This document shows, one piece after another, positions 1 to 8,099 of a DNA stretch of 64,000 nucleotides. A program made the position numbers and the translations under genes. The notes under the pieces were generated by a model that was not told where the DNA came from, searched no databases, and was given only the letters and a program-made list of their open reading frames with translations. Source of the DNA: Roseovarius atlanticus (lineage in GTDB: Bacteria; Pseudomonadota; Alphaproteobacteria; Rhodobacterales; Rhodobacteraceae); assembly GCF_001441615.1 (NCBI RefSeq), contig NZ_LAXJ01000029.1, positions 1 through 64,000 of the forward strand, written 5' to 3'. Numbering within the stretch: the first letter of the stretch is position 1; each line of letters starts with the position of its first letter.

Positions 1-6
1 TTGCAT

Positions 7-53
7 CCGTTTACAAACGGTCGTTTATTGGCGATATATTAAATTGCAAACGG
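7..53. promoter_or_regulatory. candidate res site of the adjacent serine recombinase
   Basis: A perfect inverted repeat CCGTTT-AC-AAACGG lies at 7-20. A second, spread-out pair (CGTTT at 22-26 and AAACG at 48-52) spans 31 bp. The whole block ends 9 bp before the recombinase start. Serine resolvases usually act at inverted-repeat subsites of about 28-34 bp just upstream of their own gene, so this is a plausible recombination or autoregulation site. Only part may be inside the window. Confidence 0.4.
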
Positions 54-62
54 CCCAGTTTC

Positions 63-944
63 ATGCCCCTGATTGGCTATGCGCGCGTCTCCACCGAGGA
101 TCAGACCCCCCTGCCCCAGTCTGAGGCACTGCAGTCTGCGGGATGCGCCGAGATCTTTGAAGAGCACGCCTCGGGCGGCAATCGCGCGCGGCCCGTGCTT
201 GCACGTGTGCTGGAGCGGATTGGCAAGGGCGACACGCTGGTCGTCGTGCGGATCGACCGGCTTGCGCGGTCTTTGTCGCACCTACTTGAGGTGATCGAAA
301 GACTGGAGAGCAAGGGGGCGTTCTTCCGCTCGCTCCAGGACCCGATCGACACTGCCTCGCCCCAGGGCAAGTTCACGTTGCAGGTTCTGGGCGCTGCGGC
401 TGAGTTCGAACGCGCTCTGATCCGCGAGCGTACCAAAGCCGGACTTGCCTCGGCACGCTCAAAGGGCCGCGTCGGCGGCAACCCAGGTCTTCGCGCCAAG
501 GACCCTGAAGCGCTGCGCAAGGTGCGGCTGGCGCGACAGGACGGCTACATGGAGCGCTTGAACGAAACTGCGCAGGATTGGGTGCCCCATGTGCGCCGTT
601 TGCGCCCCGATATGGCTTGGGAAGACGTCCTGCGGATCATCAATGGCCCCCTGCCCCATGATCGGCGCTGGACGCAAAGCCGCCTGCTCCGCGCCGTGAA
701 GGCATACGTGGCGGACGGATTCCTGCCCGCTGAAGTGCTTGGACGCGCTGGACGTCGCGAAACCGACGATCGCCTGCCTGTGATTGTCGCCGCAATCAAA
801 GGTGCTGACCCCGAGATCACCTTGCAGGCAATCTGCGACCGACTGGAATCCATGCGTGAGCGCACCCCTCGCGGTCGCACCAGCTGGCAGCCTTCCTCAG
901 TTAGAATGCTGCTGGAGCGTGCTGAAAAGCTGGGGCTCCTCTGA
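63..944 (+). CDS. serine recombinase (resolvase/invertase family)
   Basis: This 293-residue protein would carry out site-specific DNA recombination, for example resolving plasmid dimers or cointegrates. The N-terminal resolvase domain is clear: IGYARVSTEDQ at residues 4-14 holds the catalytic serine (S10), the VVVRIDRLARS stretch near residue 60 holds the conserved DR-L-R residues, and an EFERALIRERT helix sits near residue 114. The domain is followed by a GRVGG linker and a C-terminal half of about 140 residues that is longer than the short helix-turn-helix of Tn3 resolvases. I do not recognise that extension. The inverted repeats just upstream fit a res site. It lies upstream of repA on the same strand and may contribute to plasmid multimer resolution. 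Confidence 0.9.
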   Translation: MPLIGYARVSTEDQTPLPQSEALQSAGCAEIFEEHASGGNRARPVLARVLERIGKGDTLVVVRIDRLARSLSHLLEVIERLESKGAFFRSLQDPIDTASPQGKFTLQVLGAAAEFERALIRERTKAGLASARSKGRVGGNPGLRAKDPEALRKVRLARQDGYMERLNETAQDWVPHVRRLRPDMAWEDVLRIINGPLPHDRRWTQSRLLRAVKAYVADGFLPAEVLGRAGRRETDDRLPVIVAAIKGADPEITLQAICDRLESMRERTPRGRTSWQPSSVRMLLERAEKLGLL

Positions 945-1078
945 GGATCACACTTGTGTTGGCCTAACCGATTGCCACTAAATCTAGAAAGTGCTTGCAC
1001 GAATCTGGTTGGTCGGGCAATAGTCTCGAAAAATAACGCGCGGTCACATAAAAAACGCGCCCACGGATCGGGGCAGAC

Positions 1079-2272
1079 ATGAGCGAAGTAGAGCAGGATC
1101 TAGACATCGCCATCGGGCACTACGCGGAACTTCTCGCGTCGAACCTGCATGCTCAGCGCGCTGCCCACTTCCCTCCGGATGCAAAGAAGGTGATGCGCAC
1201 TTTGACTAGCGGCGAAGCTGCTGAACTCCTTGGCGTCGATCATACCTATCTTCGTAAGCTTCATCGAGAAGGAAAGATCGTTGACGTCGAGACGACGGCT
1301 GGAAGTCATCGCCGCTATACCCTCGACGATATATGGGAAATCCGTCAGACCCTTGAAGGAAATGCAAAGAAGTCTGGAACTTACGTGCCTGGGCGTCGCG
1401 ACGGTGACGAGCTTCAAGTCGTTTCAGTGGTGAACTTCAAGGGCGGGTCAGGCAAGACGACGACGTCTGCTCACCTCGCTCAACGCTTGGCGCTTAAGGG
1501 GTACAGGGTTCTTGCGATCGATCTCGACCCTCAAGCATCCCTTTCAGCTCTTCATGGAATCCAACCGGAACTTGACCTTATGGAGGGCGGGACCCTCTAT
1601 GATGCCGTTCGCTACGACGATCCGGTTTCGATCGACGAAGTGATCCGCAAGACCTACATCCGCGGCCTTGATCTCATCCCGGGCAACCTTGAACTCATGG
1701 AGTTCGAGCACGAGACGCCTGCTGCTATCCAGCGAGGAGGAGCGAAGGCGTTTTTTGCGAGAGTTCATGATGCTCTCGACAGTGTTGAAGCAAACTACGA
1801 CGTTGTTGTGATCGACTGCCCGCCGCAGCTTGGTTTCTTGACGATGTCAGCCCTTTCCGCGTCCTCGGGTGTTCTCGTGACGGTTCACCCGCAGATGCTT
1901 GACCTCATGTCGATGTCCCAATTCCTGCGAATGACTGCGGATCTCCTGGGAGTGATCAGGGATGCAGGCGCAAATCTGCGCTTCGATTGGCTGCGCTTTT
2001 TGCCAACGCGATACAAAGTCGGCGACGCGCCACAAACCGAAGTCATCGCTTTCATTCGCGGGCTGTTTGGGAGGTCGGTCCTGACCAATCACATGGTTGA
2101 ATCGACCGCAATTTCTGATGCCGGCTTGACCAAGCAAACGCTCTACGAAGCTGACAAAAAGGACTTCACGCGTCAGACGTTTGATCGTGCGATCGAATCC
2201 ATGAACGCAGTCAACGATGAGATCGCTGAAATCATCCAGAACACATGGGGGCGGAATGGCAAGAAAGCCTAA
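1079..2272 (+). CDS. repA: plasmid partition ATPase RepA (ParA family)
   Basis: This 397-residue protein is the first gene of the repABC operon. RepA proteins are ParA-type ATPases that segregate the plasmid with RepB at parS and, with RepB, repress the operon. Residues 40-92 form a MerR-like winged helix (SGEAAELLGVDHTYLRKLHREGK) that fits the operator-binding role. The deviant Walker A motif KGGSGKTT is at residues 121-128, and further ParA motifs follow (DLDPQASLS; VVIDCPPQLGFLT). The length is typical for alphaproteobacterial RepA. The gene overlaps repB by 17 bp, which suggests translational coupling. Confidence 0.96.
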   Translation: MSEVEQDLDIAIGHYAELLASNLHAQRAAHFPPDAKKVMRTLTSGEAAELLGVDHTYLRKLHREGKIVDVETTAGSHRRYTLDDIWEIRQTLEGNAKKSGTYVPGRRDGDELQVVSVVNFKGGSGKTTTSAHLAQRLALKGYRVLAIDLDPQASLSALHGIQPELDLMEGGTLYDAVRYDDPVSIDEVIRKTYIRGLDLIPGNLELMEFEHETPAAIQRGGAKAFFARVHDALDSVEANYDVVVIDCPPQLGFLTMSALSASSGVLVTVHPQMLDLMSMSQFLRMTADLLGVIRDAGANLRFDWLRFLPTRYKVGDAPQTEVIAFIRGLFGRSVLTNHMVESTAISDAGLTKQTLYEADKKDFTRQTFDRAIESMNAVNDEIAEIIQNTWGRNGKKA

Positions 2273-3185
2273 ACTCGGCCTGCCGCTGCAGACCCTTCGC
2301 AACGCTCCTGACGCTCTTGAAGGGCGCCGACTGCGTGGTGGTGTATTTGAGATCGATCCGGCGCAGATTGTTACCGAAGGACGGTTGGATGACAGGCTTC
2401 AGATTGAAGTTGAGGGCCTGAAGAACTCTATCTCCAAGAACGGTCAGCGTGTGCCTGTATTGGTCCGCCCACTGGAAGGCGATCGCTACAACCTGATCTA
2501 TGGCCGCAGGCGCCTAGAAGCATGTCGCGAACTCGGCATCAAAGTTCGAGCCATCGTCACGGAAGTTGAGGGTGATCAAGCGCTTCGAGATCAGCTTCTC
2601 GAGAACCAAGAGCGTCGTGATCTGAGCTTTATTGAACGTGCGCTTGTTGCAACGGCGCTTCTGGACGGTGACCATTTGGAAGGGGCTGAGCGCACCAATC
2701 GTGGTGTCGCCGAAGTCCTTAACCTCCACGAAGCTGGGGTTTCACAACTCTTGAGTGTCGTTCGGACAGTCGGCGAGGAACTCATCCAGGCAATTGGTGC
2801 AGCTCCTGGGATTGGTCGCCCAAGATGGGAAGAACTCAAAAAGGCCTTGGGTGCCTACGACGGTGATCGAGACCAACTGCAAGCCGCAGCTCATACAGCT
2901 AAGTCCGAAAGTTCCGGCTCGGTCGATGAGGTTTCTGATCGTGCGTTTCTCGCAGTTCTGGAAGCTGCGAAGAGCGCGGAGAGGAAAGCAAGTCCGCCTC
3001 GCAAGGGCGCGCCTGCTTTGGCGATCCCCGGTGTCGGAGCTGCGACAGTCAAGACCGGTCGCCAAGGCAAGCAGCTAAAACTCGATCTGACTACGGATGA
3101 ACCTGAATTTGTCAGCTGGTTGGAGGGCAATGCCTCAAAGCTGATTACCGAGCTTCATGAGCGCTGGAAGCGTTCAGAAGACTGA
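2256..3185 (+). CDS. repB: plasmid partition protein RepB (ParB family)
   Basis: This 309-residue protein is the centromere-binding partner of RepA. The ATG at 2256 was chosen because it gives the usual MARKPKL-type N-terminus behind a GGGGGCGG stretch and lies inside the end of repA; an in-frame ATG at 2217 would lengthen the overlap. The ParB domain is visible: the GQRVPVLVRPLEGDRYNLIY segment, the YGRRRLEACRELG box and LLENQERRDLSFIERA. A helix-turn-helix follows (RGVAEVLNLHEAGVSQLLSVV), then a Lys/Arg-rich linker and a RepB C-terminal domain. It should bind the two palindromes after repC. Confidence 0.95.
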   Translation: MARKPKLGLPLQTLRNAPDALEGRRLRGGVFEIDPAQIVTEGRLDDRLQIEVEGLKNSISKNGQRVPVLVRPLEGDRYNLIYGRRRLEACRELGIKVRAIVTEVEGDQALRDQLLENQERRDLSFIERALVATALLDGDHLEGAERTNRGVAEVLNLHEAGVSQLLSVVRTVGEELIQAIGAAPGIGRPRWEELKKALGAYDGDRDQLQAAAHTAKSESSGSVDEVSDRAFLAVLEAAKSAERKASPPRKGAPALAIPGVGAATVKTGRQGKQLKLDLTTDEPEFVSWLEGNASKLITELHERWKRSED

Positions 3186-3228
3186 GGAAGAGCAACCAAC
3201 AAGAAGGAGGCACGATACAGGCAAAAAA

Positions 3229-3325
3229 GAAAAAGGCCCCGAGAAGCTAGCTTCACGAGACCTTTGTAAGGTTTCGCACCGGGATCAGCCCGCTACAAAA
3301 TCTCAGTTTTCGCACTTCTGAATGT
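3229..3325 (-). ncRNA. candidate repABC incompatibility antisense RNA (ctRNA)
   Basis: The 214-bp repB-repC gap has no good ORF. Every well-studied repABC plasmid encodes a 50-60 nt antisense RNA here that limits RepC synthesis and causes incompatibility. The minus-strand terminator at 3231-3262 marks the likely 3' end. The 5' end and promoter are not certain: AT-rich sequence upstream (about 3290-3330) could hold a minus-strand promoter, but no clean -35/-10 pair was found. The limits given are approximate. Confidence 0.55.
3231..3262 (-). terminator. terminator of the repB-repC antisense RNA
   Basis: Bases 3235-3262 fold on the minus strand into a long stem (12 base-pair positions with one T-T mismatch, loop CTAG) followed by TTTTTC at 3234-3229. 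This is a textbook Rho-independent terminator pointing away from repC. In repABC plasmids the same position holds the terminator of the small incompatibility RNA. Confidence 0.7.
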
Positions 3326-3399
3326 AGCGTTCTGGCCCCTACCCCGCAAGCGCAAAGCGATTCGCGGGCCGTAGAAATTTTGCCTTCGTGGACGTTTTC

Positions 3400-4611
3400 A
3401 TGGAGTACACACCGATTTCGCCGTTTATGCGGCCGATCTCGCACGCCCATCTGCGCGTGATCGAGCGACCCGAGGCATCTGTTCCGGGTAGACCCGTCAA
3501 CAAGTGGGAACTCCTGCGCGAGCTCTCGAAGGCGCAAGCGGCCTTTGGCGTGTCAGAACGTGATTTGACTGTTTTGCAGGGGCTCCTCAGCTTCTTTCCA
3601 AACGATGCACTTGGCGGGAACGCCGAGATGGTAGTCTTCCCCTCGAACAAGGCGATCTGTGAGCGCCTGAATGGTATGCCCTGCTCCACGATGCGTCGTC
3701 ACCTCGCGCGTCTTGTCGATGCTGGTTTGCTCCAGCGGCGTGATAGCCCCAATGGAAAGCGCTACGTCCGCAAGCACGGCGAAGAGCGCGTCGCCTTTGG
3801 CTTCGATCTTTCCCCGCTCTACTGCCAATCCGAGGAGATAGCACGGGCCGCAGAGGCCGTACGTGAGGCTGAGGAGCGCGTCAGGCGTCTGAGAGAGGTT
3901 GTAAGCCTCATGCGGCGTGATCTCGCGGCTCTCGCGGAGTTCGGAGACGAGATGCAGCCAGGCCTAGGCATCTGGGACCAGCTTCGTGACAAGGCTATCC
4001 TCACAGCGCGTGCGCTTCGCCGCAAGCTTTCAATTGAGGACCTCGTGGCCTATCGAGCCGATCTTGAAGCTCTCCTCGACCAGGCACGCAACATCATTGA
4101 TGGCTCTGGAACAGAAGAAATGAACACCAATGATGCCCGATCTGAGCGTCACCATCATAATTCAAATAAAGAATCTATAGATCTTGAACCTGCTTTAGAA
4201 AAAAGCGGGGCAGCGGGCGGCGTGCCAGATGTGGAAAGGGATGAGCCCGTGGCTGACGTCGATGAACAGGACACAAGACACCTGCCAAAGATCCCGCTGC
4301 ACCTGGTGATCGCGGCATGTCCTTCGCTCAAGACCTTCTACCAAGGCGAAATCCGGCATTGGCACCAGCTTTTCGATGCGGCATGCCATGTGCGACCAGC
4401 CATGGGGATCAGTGCATCTGCATGGGAAGAAGCGCAGCGGTTCATGGGTCCGGAGCAAGCGTCGATCGTTGTTTCTGCCATGCTGGAACGCTTTGAGGAC
4501 ATCAGATCGCCTGGTGGATACTTGCGAGCTCTAACTGCCAAAGCTGCGGCCGGTGAGTTTTCCTGTGGGCCGATGGTCATGGCATTGATTGGGCGACGAT
4601 CTGCAGCTTAA
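3400..4611 (+). CDS. repC: plasmid replication initiator RepC
   Basis: This 403-residue protein is the initiator of repABC plasmids; it binds and opens the origin, which lies inside its own gene. Family features are an N-terminal HPI-type region starting SPFMRPISHAHLRVIERP, a winged-helix replication-protein-C domain (GGNAEMVVFPSNKAICERLNG, then STMRRHLARLVDAGLLQRRDSPNGKRY), a coiled-coil segment near residues 145-190, a low-complexity middle and a conserved C-terminal domain (YLRALTAKAAAGEFS). ATG 3400 was chosen; a GTG at 3388 is in frame, and neither has a clear Shine-Dalgarno. Translation is probably controlled by the antisense RNA just upstream. Confidence 0.95.
   Translation: MEYTPISPFMRPISHAHLRVIERPEASVPGRPVNKWELLRELSKAQAAFGVSERDLTVLQGLLSFFPNDALGGNAEMVVFPSNKAICERLNGMPCSTMRRHLARLVDAGLLQRRDSPNGKRYVRKHGEERVAFGFDLSPLYCQSEEIARAAEAVREAEERVRRLREVVSLMRRDLAALAEFGDEMQPGLGIWDQLRDKAILTARALRRKLSIEDLVAYRADLEALLDQARNIIDGSGTEEMNTNDARSERHHHNSNKESIDLEPALEKSGAAGGVPDVERDEPVADVDEQDTRHLPKIPLHLVIAACPSLKTFYQGEIRHWHQLFDAACHVRPAMGISASAWEEAQRFMGPEQASIVVSAMLERFEDIRSPGGYLRALTAKAAAGEFSCGPMVMALIGRRSAA
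4140..4205. other. AT-rich segment inside repC, probable oriV
   Basis: Within the GC-rich repC gene this stretch is strikingly AT-rich (for example CATAATTCAAATAAAGAATC) and encodes a low-complexity linker. In repABC plasmids the replication origin has been mapped to an AT-rich region in the central to 3' part of repC. The placement is inferred from position and base composition only. Confidence 0.55.
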
Positions 4612-4622
4612 CAGCTGTTAAG
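4607..4622. repeat. parS-like palindrome, copy 1
   Basis: The 16-bp perfect palindrome CTTAACAGCTGTTAAG overlaps the repC stop codon. An identical copy lies 58 bp downstream. Centromere sites of repABC plasmids are 16-bp palindromes with a central GC, bound by RepB, and are often found next to repC. Confidence 0.75.
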
Positions 4623-4664
4623 GTTGAGAGACTGCGTACTGTTCCGCCACATCGGAGCTGACGA

Positions 4665-4680
4665 CTTAACAGCTGTTAAG
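4665..4680. repeat. parS-like palindrome, copy 2
   Basis: This is an exact second copy of the 16-bp palindrome at 4607-4622, in the gap between repC and the ParB-like gene. The 58-bp centre-to-centre spacing is between 5 and 6 helical turns, so bound dimers would not sit on exactly the same helix face. Confidence 0.75.
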
Positions 4681-4752
4681 GTCCTGTCTCGGGAGCGTCA
4701 GAATAAGAGAGGGAAAGGTTTGTTGGTTTGAGGGATGACGGGAAGTGAGATC

Positions 4753-4791
4753 GGAAGAGTGGCTTCCGGCGCCCGTCCTGGAGAAGATCTG
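4753..4791 (+). promoter_or_regulatory. leader hairpin of the ParB-like gene
   Basis: GGAAG (4753-4757) and CTTCC (4763-4767) pair around AGTGG, followed by a GC-rich spacer and a GGAGA ribosome-binding site before the ATG. The same hairpin with nearly the same loop precedes the DUF932 gene (16779-16793), and related hairpins precede several other genes of this plasmid. Confidence 0.5.
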
Positions 4792-6960
4792 ATGGCGAAA
4801 TCTGCCCAGAAAGTCACCCTGTCCCCGTCCCGGGACATTCCCTTCGACAAGCTCGTGCTGAGCCAGTCCAACGTTCGGCGCATCAAGGCCGGCATCTCCA
4901 TCGAGGAACTGGCCGAAGACATCGCCCGCCGCGGATTGCTGCAGAGCCTGAGCGTCCGGCCCGTTCTGGCCGAGGATGGGTCCGAGACCGGCAAGTTCGA
5001 AATCCCCGCTGGCGGCCGACGCTTCCAGGCCCTGTCTCTCCTGGTGAAGCAGAAACGCCTGGCCAAGACCACGCCCATTCCCTGCATCGTGCGGGATGCC
5101 ACTTCCGCGATCCTCGCCGAAGACGACTCGCTCGCTGAGAACATGCAGCGCGCAGCCCTGCATCCGCTCGACCAGTTCCGCGCCTTCGTTGCTTTGCGGG
5201 AGAAGGGTCAATGCGATGAAGAGATCGCAGCCGCCTTCTTCGTCACGCCGCAGGTGGTGAAACAGCGCCTGAAACTCGCCTCCGTGGCCCCTGCCCTGCT
5301 CGAGCATTATGCCGAGGACGAGATGACGCTGGAGCAGCTGATGGCCTTCACGGTCAATCCGGATCATGAGCGCCAGGTTCGGGTCTGGGATGCGGTCAAG
5401 TCGTCTTGGAACAAAGAGCCTTATCAGATCCGACGCATGCTGACGGAAACCTCTGTGCGCGCCTCTGACCGTCGGGCCGTCTTTGTCGGCGTCGAGGCGT
5501 ACGAGACGGCTGGTGGCACAATGTTGCATGACCTCTTCCAAGGCGATGACGGCGGCTGGTTGGAAGACCCTGCCCTGCTCGATCGTCTGGTCAGCGAAAA
5601 GCTTCAGGCTGAAGCCGAAGCCATTGCGACCGAAGGTTGGAAGTGGATCGAGGTCTCTCTCGACCTCCCCTATGGATACAGCCACGGTTTGCGGCGGCTG
5701 AGCGGAGACCCGGCGCCGATGACGGATGACGAAGGCGCGGCCCATGCCAAGCTACTTGCCGAATACCGAGCGCTCGAAGAGGAATACGAGGGCCAGGATG
5801 AATTCCCCGAAGAGATCGACGCGCGTCTTGGCGAGTTGGAAGTCGCGATGGAGAGGCTCGAGGCCAGGCCGCTGATCTTCGACGCGGAGGAGATCGCGAG
5901 GGCAGGGGCCTTCGTGACGCTTGATCGCTATGGCGAGCTTGCAGTTTATCGGGGCTTTGTCCGGCCCGAGGATGAGCCGCGGGCAGACGCCGATGTCCAC
6001 AGCGGTGAACAGGCCGTAGGCGGGCAGGGCGCTGAGCTTTCAGCTGCGAGCAGCACGGATGGTGTCGGCCACGGCACGGTGATCACCTCCGCTGGTCAAG
6101 CGCTTGGCGTCAACGTGCCCGACGACGACGACGATGGTGCGTTGAAGCCCTTGCCCGAGCGGCTGATCATGGAGTTGACGGCGCACCGGACATTGGCACT
6201 GCGCGAAGCTGTCGGTCGCTCACCTGACGTCGCGTTGACGCTGCTGCTCTTGAAGCTCGTGGGTGACACCTTCCGGACGTCCAGTTCGGCCGGCAGCTGC
6301 CTCGAGGCTTCGGTCCGTCACGTCTACATGTCGGCGCAGGCGAGCGATCTGAACGACAGCGTGGTGGCCAAGCTGGTGGACGATCGCCACGCGGAGTGGG
6401 AGGCCGAGTTGCCGCTCGGCGACGATGCCGCGCTCTGGGACTTCCTGACCTCCCTTGATCAAGGGAGCCGGCTGTCGCTGCTCGCGCATTGCCTCAGCTT
6501 TGGGATCAACGCGCTCCACGAGAAGGTGAACCCCTATGGTGCCGGTATCTCCGCCAGCGGTTTGACCAGGCGGATGACCCAGTCCGACTTGGTCGCACAG
6601 GCGGTCGATCTCGACATGGTCGAGGCGGGTTGGGAGCCGACGGCCGATACCTACCTGAACCGTGTGCCCAAGGCCCGGATCCTCGAGGCCGTGCGCGAGG
6701 CGAAAGGGGAGGGGACGGCGCAACTCCTCGATCACCTGAAGAAGGGCGAGATGGCGAGTGAAGCCGAGCGTCTGCTGAAAGGCAGCGGCTGGTTGCCGGA
6801 GGCTCTTCGTCGTCACGATCTTGCAGCACTCGACGACGCGGAAGGGCAGGGGGCGCCTGAGCCCGTTTCCGACGCCGGCCAGACCGAGGATGTCGACCTG
6901 CCTGCCTTCCTCACCTCTGAACTGCCAAGCGATGAGGCATCGATGATGGCTTCGGAGTGA
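4792..6960 (+). CDS. large ParB/RepB/Spo0J-like nuclease-domain protein
   Basis: This 722-residue protein has an N-terminal ParB core: IPFDKLVLSQSNVRRIKAG, an EIPAGGRRFQALSLL box, SLAENMQRAALHPLDQFRAF, and a helix-turn-helix (CDEEIAAAFFVTPQVVKQRLKLA). After residue 220 come about 500 residues of helical, acidic sequence unlike classical ParB. ATG 4792 is used because GGAGA lies 7 bp before it and the ParB fold begins directly after it; an ATG at 4735 is also in frame. Proteins of this size and type recur on alphaproteobacterial plasmids together with the DUF932, methylase-helicase and Toprim genes found downstream. RepB already covers partition, so this is more likely a ParB-fold CTPase or nucleic-acid protein of that module; its exact job is unknown. 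Confidence 0.85.
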   Translation: MAKSAQKVTLSPSRDIPFDKLVLSQSNVRRIKAGISIEELAEDIARRGLLQSLSVRPVLAEDGSETGKFEIPAGGRRFQALSLLVKQKRLAKTTPIPCIVRDATSAILAEDDSLAENMQRAALHPLDQFRAFVALREKGQCDEEIAAAFFVTPQVVKQRLKLASVAPALLEHYAEDEMTLEQLMAFTVNPDHERQVRVWDAVKSSWNKEPYQIRRMLTETSVRASDRRAVFVGVEAYETAGGTMLHDLFQGDDGGWLEDPALLDRLVSEKLQAEAEAIATEGWKWIEVSLDLPYGYSHGLRRLSGDPAPMTDDEGAAHAKLLAEYRALEEEYEGQDEFPEEIDARLGELEVAMERLEARPLIFDAEEIARAGAFVTLDRYGELAVYRGFVRPEDEPRADADVHSGEQAVGGQGAELSAASSTDGVGHGTVITSAGQALGVNVPDDDDDGALKPLPERLIMELTAHRTLALREAVGRSPDVALTLLLLKLVGDTFRTSSSAGSCLEASVRHVYMSAQASDLNDSVVAKLVDDRHAEWEAELPLGDDAALWDFLTSLDQGSRLSLLAHCLSFGINALHEKVNPYGAGISASGLTRRMTQSDLVAQAVDLDMVEAGWEPTADTYLNRVPKARILEAVREAKGEGTAQLLDHLKKGEMASEAERLLKGSGWLPEALRRHDLAALDDAEGQGAPEPVSDAGQTEDVDLPAFLTSELPSDEASMMASE

Positions 6961-6972
6961 TCCGCGCCATCC

Positions 6973-6994
6973 GAGGGCGGGAAAACCCGCCCTC
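6973..6994 (+). terminator. hairpin after the ParB-like gene
   Basis: GAGGGCGGG and CCCGCCCTC form a perfect 9-bp stem with an AAAA loop, 12 bp after the stop codon. The flank is A/T-rich without a real T run, so termination is likely but not certain. The minus-strand reading is followed by a better-spaced T-rich tail upstream of 6973 only in part. Confidence 0.55.
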
Positions 6995-7059
6995 AATTAA
7001 ATAAAATATAACAATATCAATAAGATGAATGCGAAATCGCGCATTCAAGATGAGGAATC

Positions 7060-7533
7060 ATGTCTGCAACGACCATTCTCGACACCGTGCCCCTGGGCGC
7101 GCTCATTAGCTACACCGACAACAGTCCGAAACCGCCTGCGCGGTTCACGAAGAAACTCGCGGCCTGGGAGCGCTCGAACGGCGTCGGCCGTCTTGTCAAG
7201 AAGGAGCCACCGCGACCCTATCCGACCTGGACTGCGCCGGCGTCGTTCACGTTGCACGAGGGGAATTTCTCTTCGGACGGGGTCATTCTCGTGACGATCA
7301 TGCGAACGCATTCGGCTGACAGCGCCTTGACCTTCGAGGTCGCTGAGGAACCACAGCCCGGGCAGGTTCGCGTCCTTTTGGATTTCGGCGGTTGCACGGA
7401 GCTGCTCCATCTGGCCGAGTCTGTCACGGCTGCCGAGCTCTGGATCGCCAAAGAAGGCTATCGCAATGCGCGGCTGGAGATTGTCGGCGAAGAAGGCGCT
7501 GCTAGGGCAGGGGGCGCGGAGCTTGCCGCCTGA
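7060..7533 (+). CDS. conserved hypothetical protein
   Basis: This 157-residue protein is of unknown function. It has no signal peptide or membrane segment and no catalytic motif I recognise. The start at 7060 has GAGG 7 bp upstream. The N-terminus is basic and proline-rich (SPKPPARFTKKL, KKEPPRPYPTW), and the C-terminal half looks like a compact alpha/beta domain. A short AT-rich stretch and a GAATGCG/CGCATTC inverted repeat lie just upstream, consistent with its own promoter. It sits alone between two hairpins. Confidence 0.75.
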   Translation: MSATTILDTVPLGALISYTDNSPKPPARFTKKLAAWERSNGVGRLVKKEPPRPYPTWTAPASFTLHEGNFSSDGVILVTIMRTHSADSALTFEVAEEPQPGQVRVLLDFGGCTELLHLAESVTAAELWIAKEGYRNARLEIVGEEGAARAGGAELAA

Positions 7534-7552
7534 GCCTACGTAGAACCCAAGG

Positions 7553-7572
7553 GGCCCGCCAAAGCGCGGGCC
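7553..7572 (+). terminator. hairpin after the 7060 gene
   Basis: GGCCCGC (7553-7559) pairs with GCGGGCC (7566-7572) about 20 bp after the stop codon. There is no T run, so it may be a weak or Rho-assisted terminator. Confidence 0.4.
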
Positions 7573-7920
7573 TCTCACCCATCACGACCCTGTCCCGCGA
7601 AATCGCGGAGCACCATAGGACCCAATCCATCAAGGAGAGAGATCTTACCCAAGAGCCTGCCCGGGAGGCTGGCCGCGATAGCATCAGTGGGACACCCGGC
7701 TCCAGTCAGCGGTCGCACCATCCCCCGCTCGCCATTCCCTTCCTTGCCCCGAATCCTGTCTTTGAGATCAACCCGCAAGGGGTCGGACTACGGGCGAGTC
7801 CGTGCCGCCGGGTGGATTCGGACGAGCCGAACGCACCCGGTGATGTCAGCCAGTCTTCGGGCCTGCGGGGTCCTGTCGCGCGGGGGATGGTCCTCCGCCT
7901 CCAAGACAGGAGCCAAACAG
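7573..7920. other. intergenic stretch without a supported gene
   Basis: An open frame runs through here on the plus strand into the 54-residue gene at 7921, but its composition (many Arg/Ser/Pro) and the lack of a ribosome-binding site argue against it being read. GGGGTCGGACTACGGGCG and nearby GC-rich blocks may form leader structure. Nothing else was recognised. Confidence 0.5.
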
Positions 7921-8085
7921 ATGTCCCGCAAAGATGCTCACGCCTTCGCAGCCTCCCTCGCCGCCACGCTTATGGTCTCGATCGTCGTCTTCCAGGCCGG
8001 TGATGGAACGTTTGGCGCCGTCCCCGCCGATGAAATCGACGGCGACGAGGTCGTGATCGTGTCGGAATACGATCCCTTCGGGTGA
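7921..8085 (+). CDS. small protein with a signal or membrane segment
   Basis: This 54-residue protein begins MSRKDAHAFAASLAATLMVS and continues with a hydrophobic stretch (LAATLMVSIVVFQA) and an acidic tail rich in Asp/Glu. It could be a single-span inner-membrane peptide or a cleaved periplasmic one. A longer in-frame start at 7687 was rejected because the extension is low-quality sequence. A perfect UUCG hairpin overlaps the stop codon. The function is unknown. Confidence 0.55.
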   Translation: MSRKDAHAFAASLAATLMVSIVVFQAGDGTFGAVPADEIDGDEVVIVSEYDPFG

Positions 8086-8099
8086 GGCTTCGGCCTCAC
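8082..8099 (+). terminator. UUCG-loop hairpin overlapping a stop codon
   Basis: GTGAGGC and GCCTCAC form a perfect 7-bp stem closed by the very stable TTCG tetraloop. The TGA stop of the small gene (8083-8085) lies in the 5' arm. No T run follows, so it may protect the mRNA 3' end rather than terminate. Confidence 0.45.

Noticed and set aside
1079..2272. RepA considered as a VirC1 paralogue
   Set aside because: It has the extra N-terminal winged helix and the repB/repC context of replicon ParA proteins.
4666..5745. 359-codon minus-strand frame opposite the ParB-like gene
   Set aside because: Antisense shadow in GC-rich DNA; the plus-strand frame has clear ParB motifs and a ribosome-binding site.
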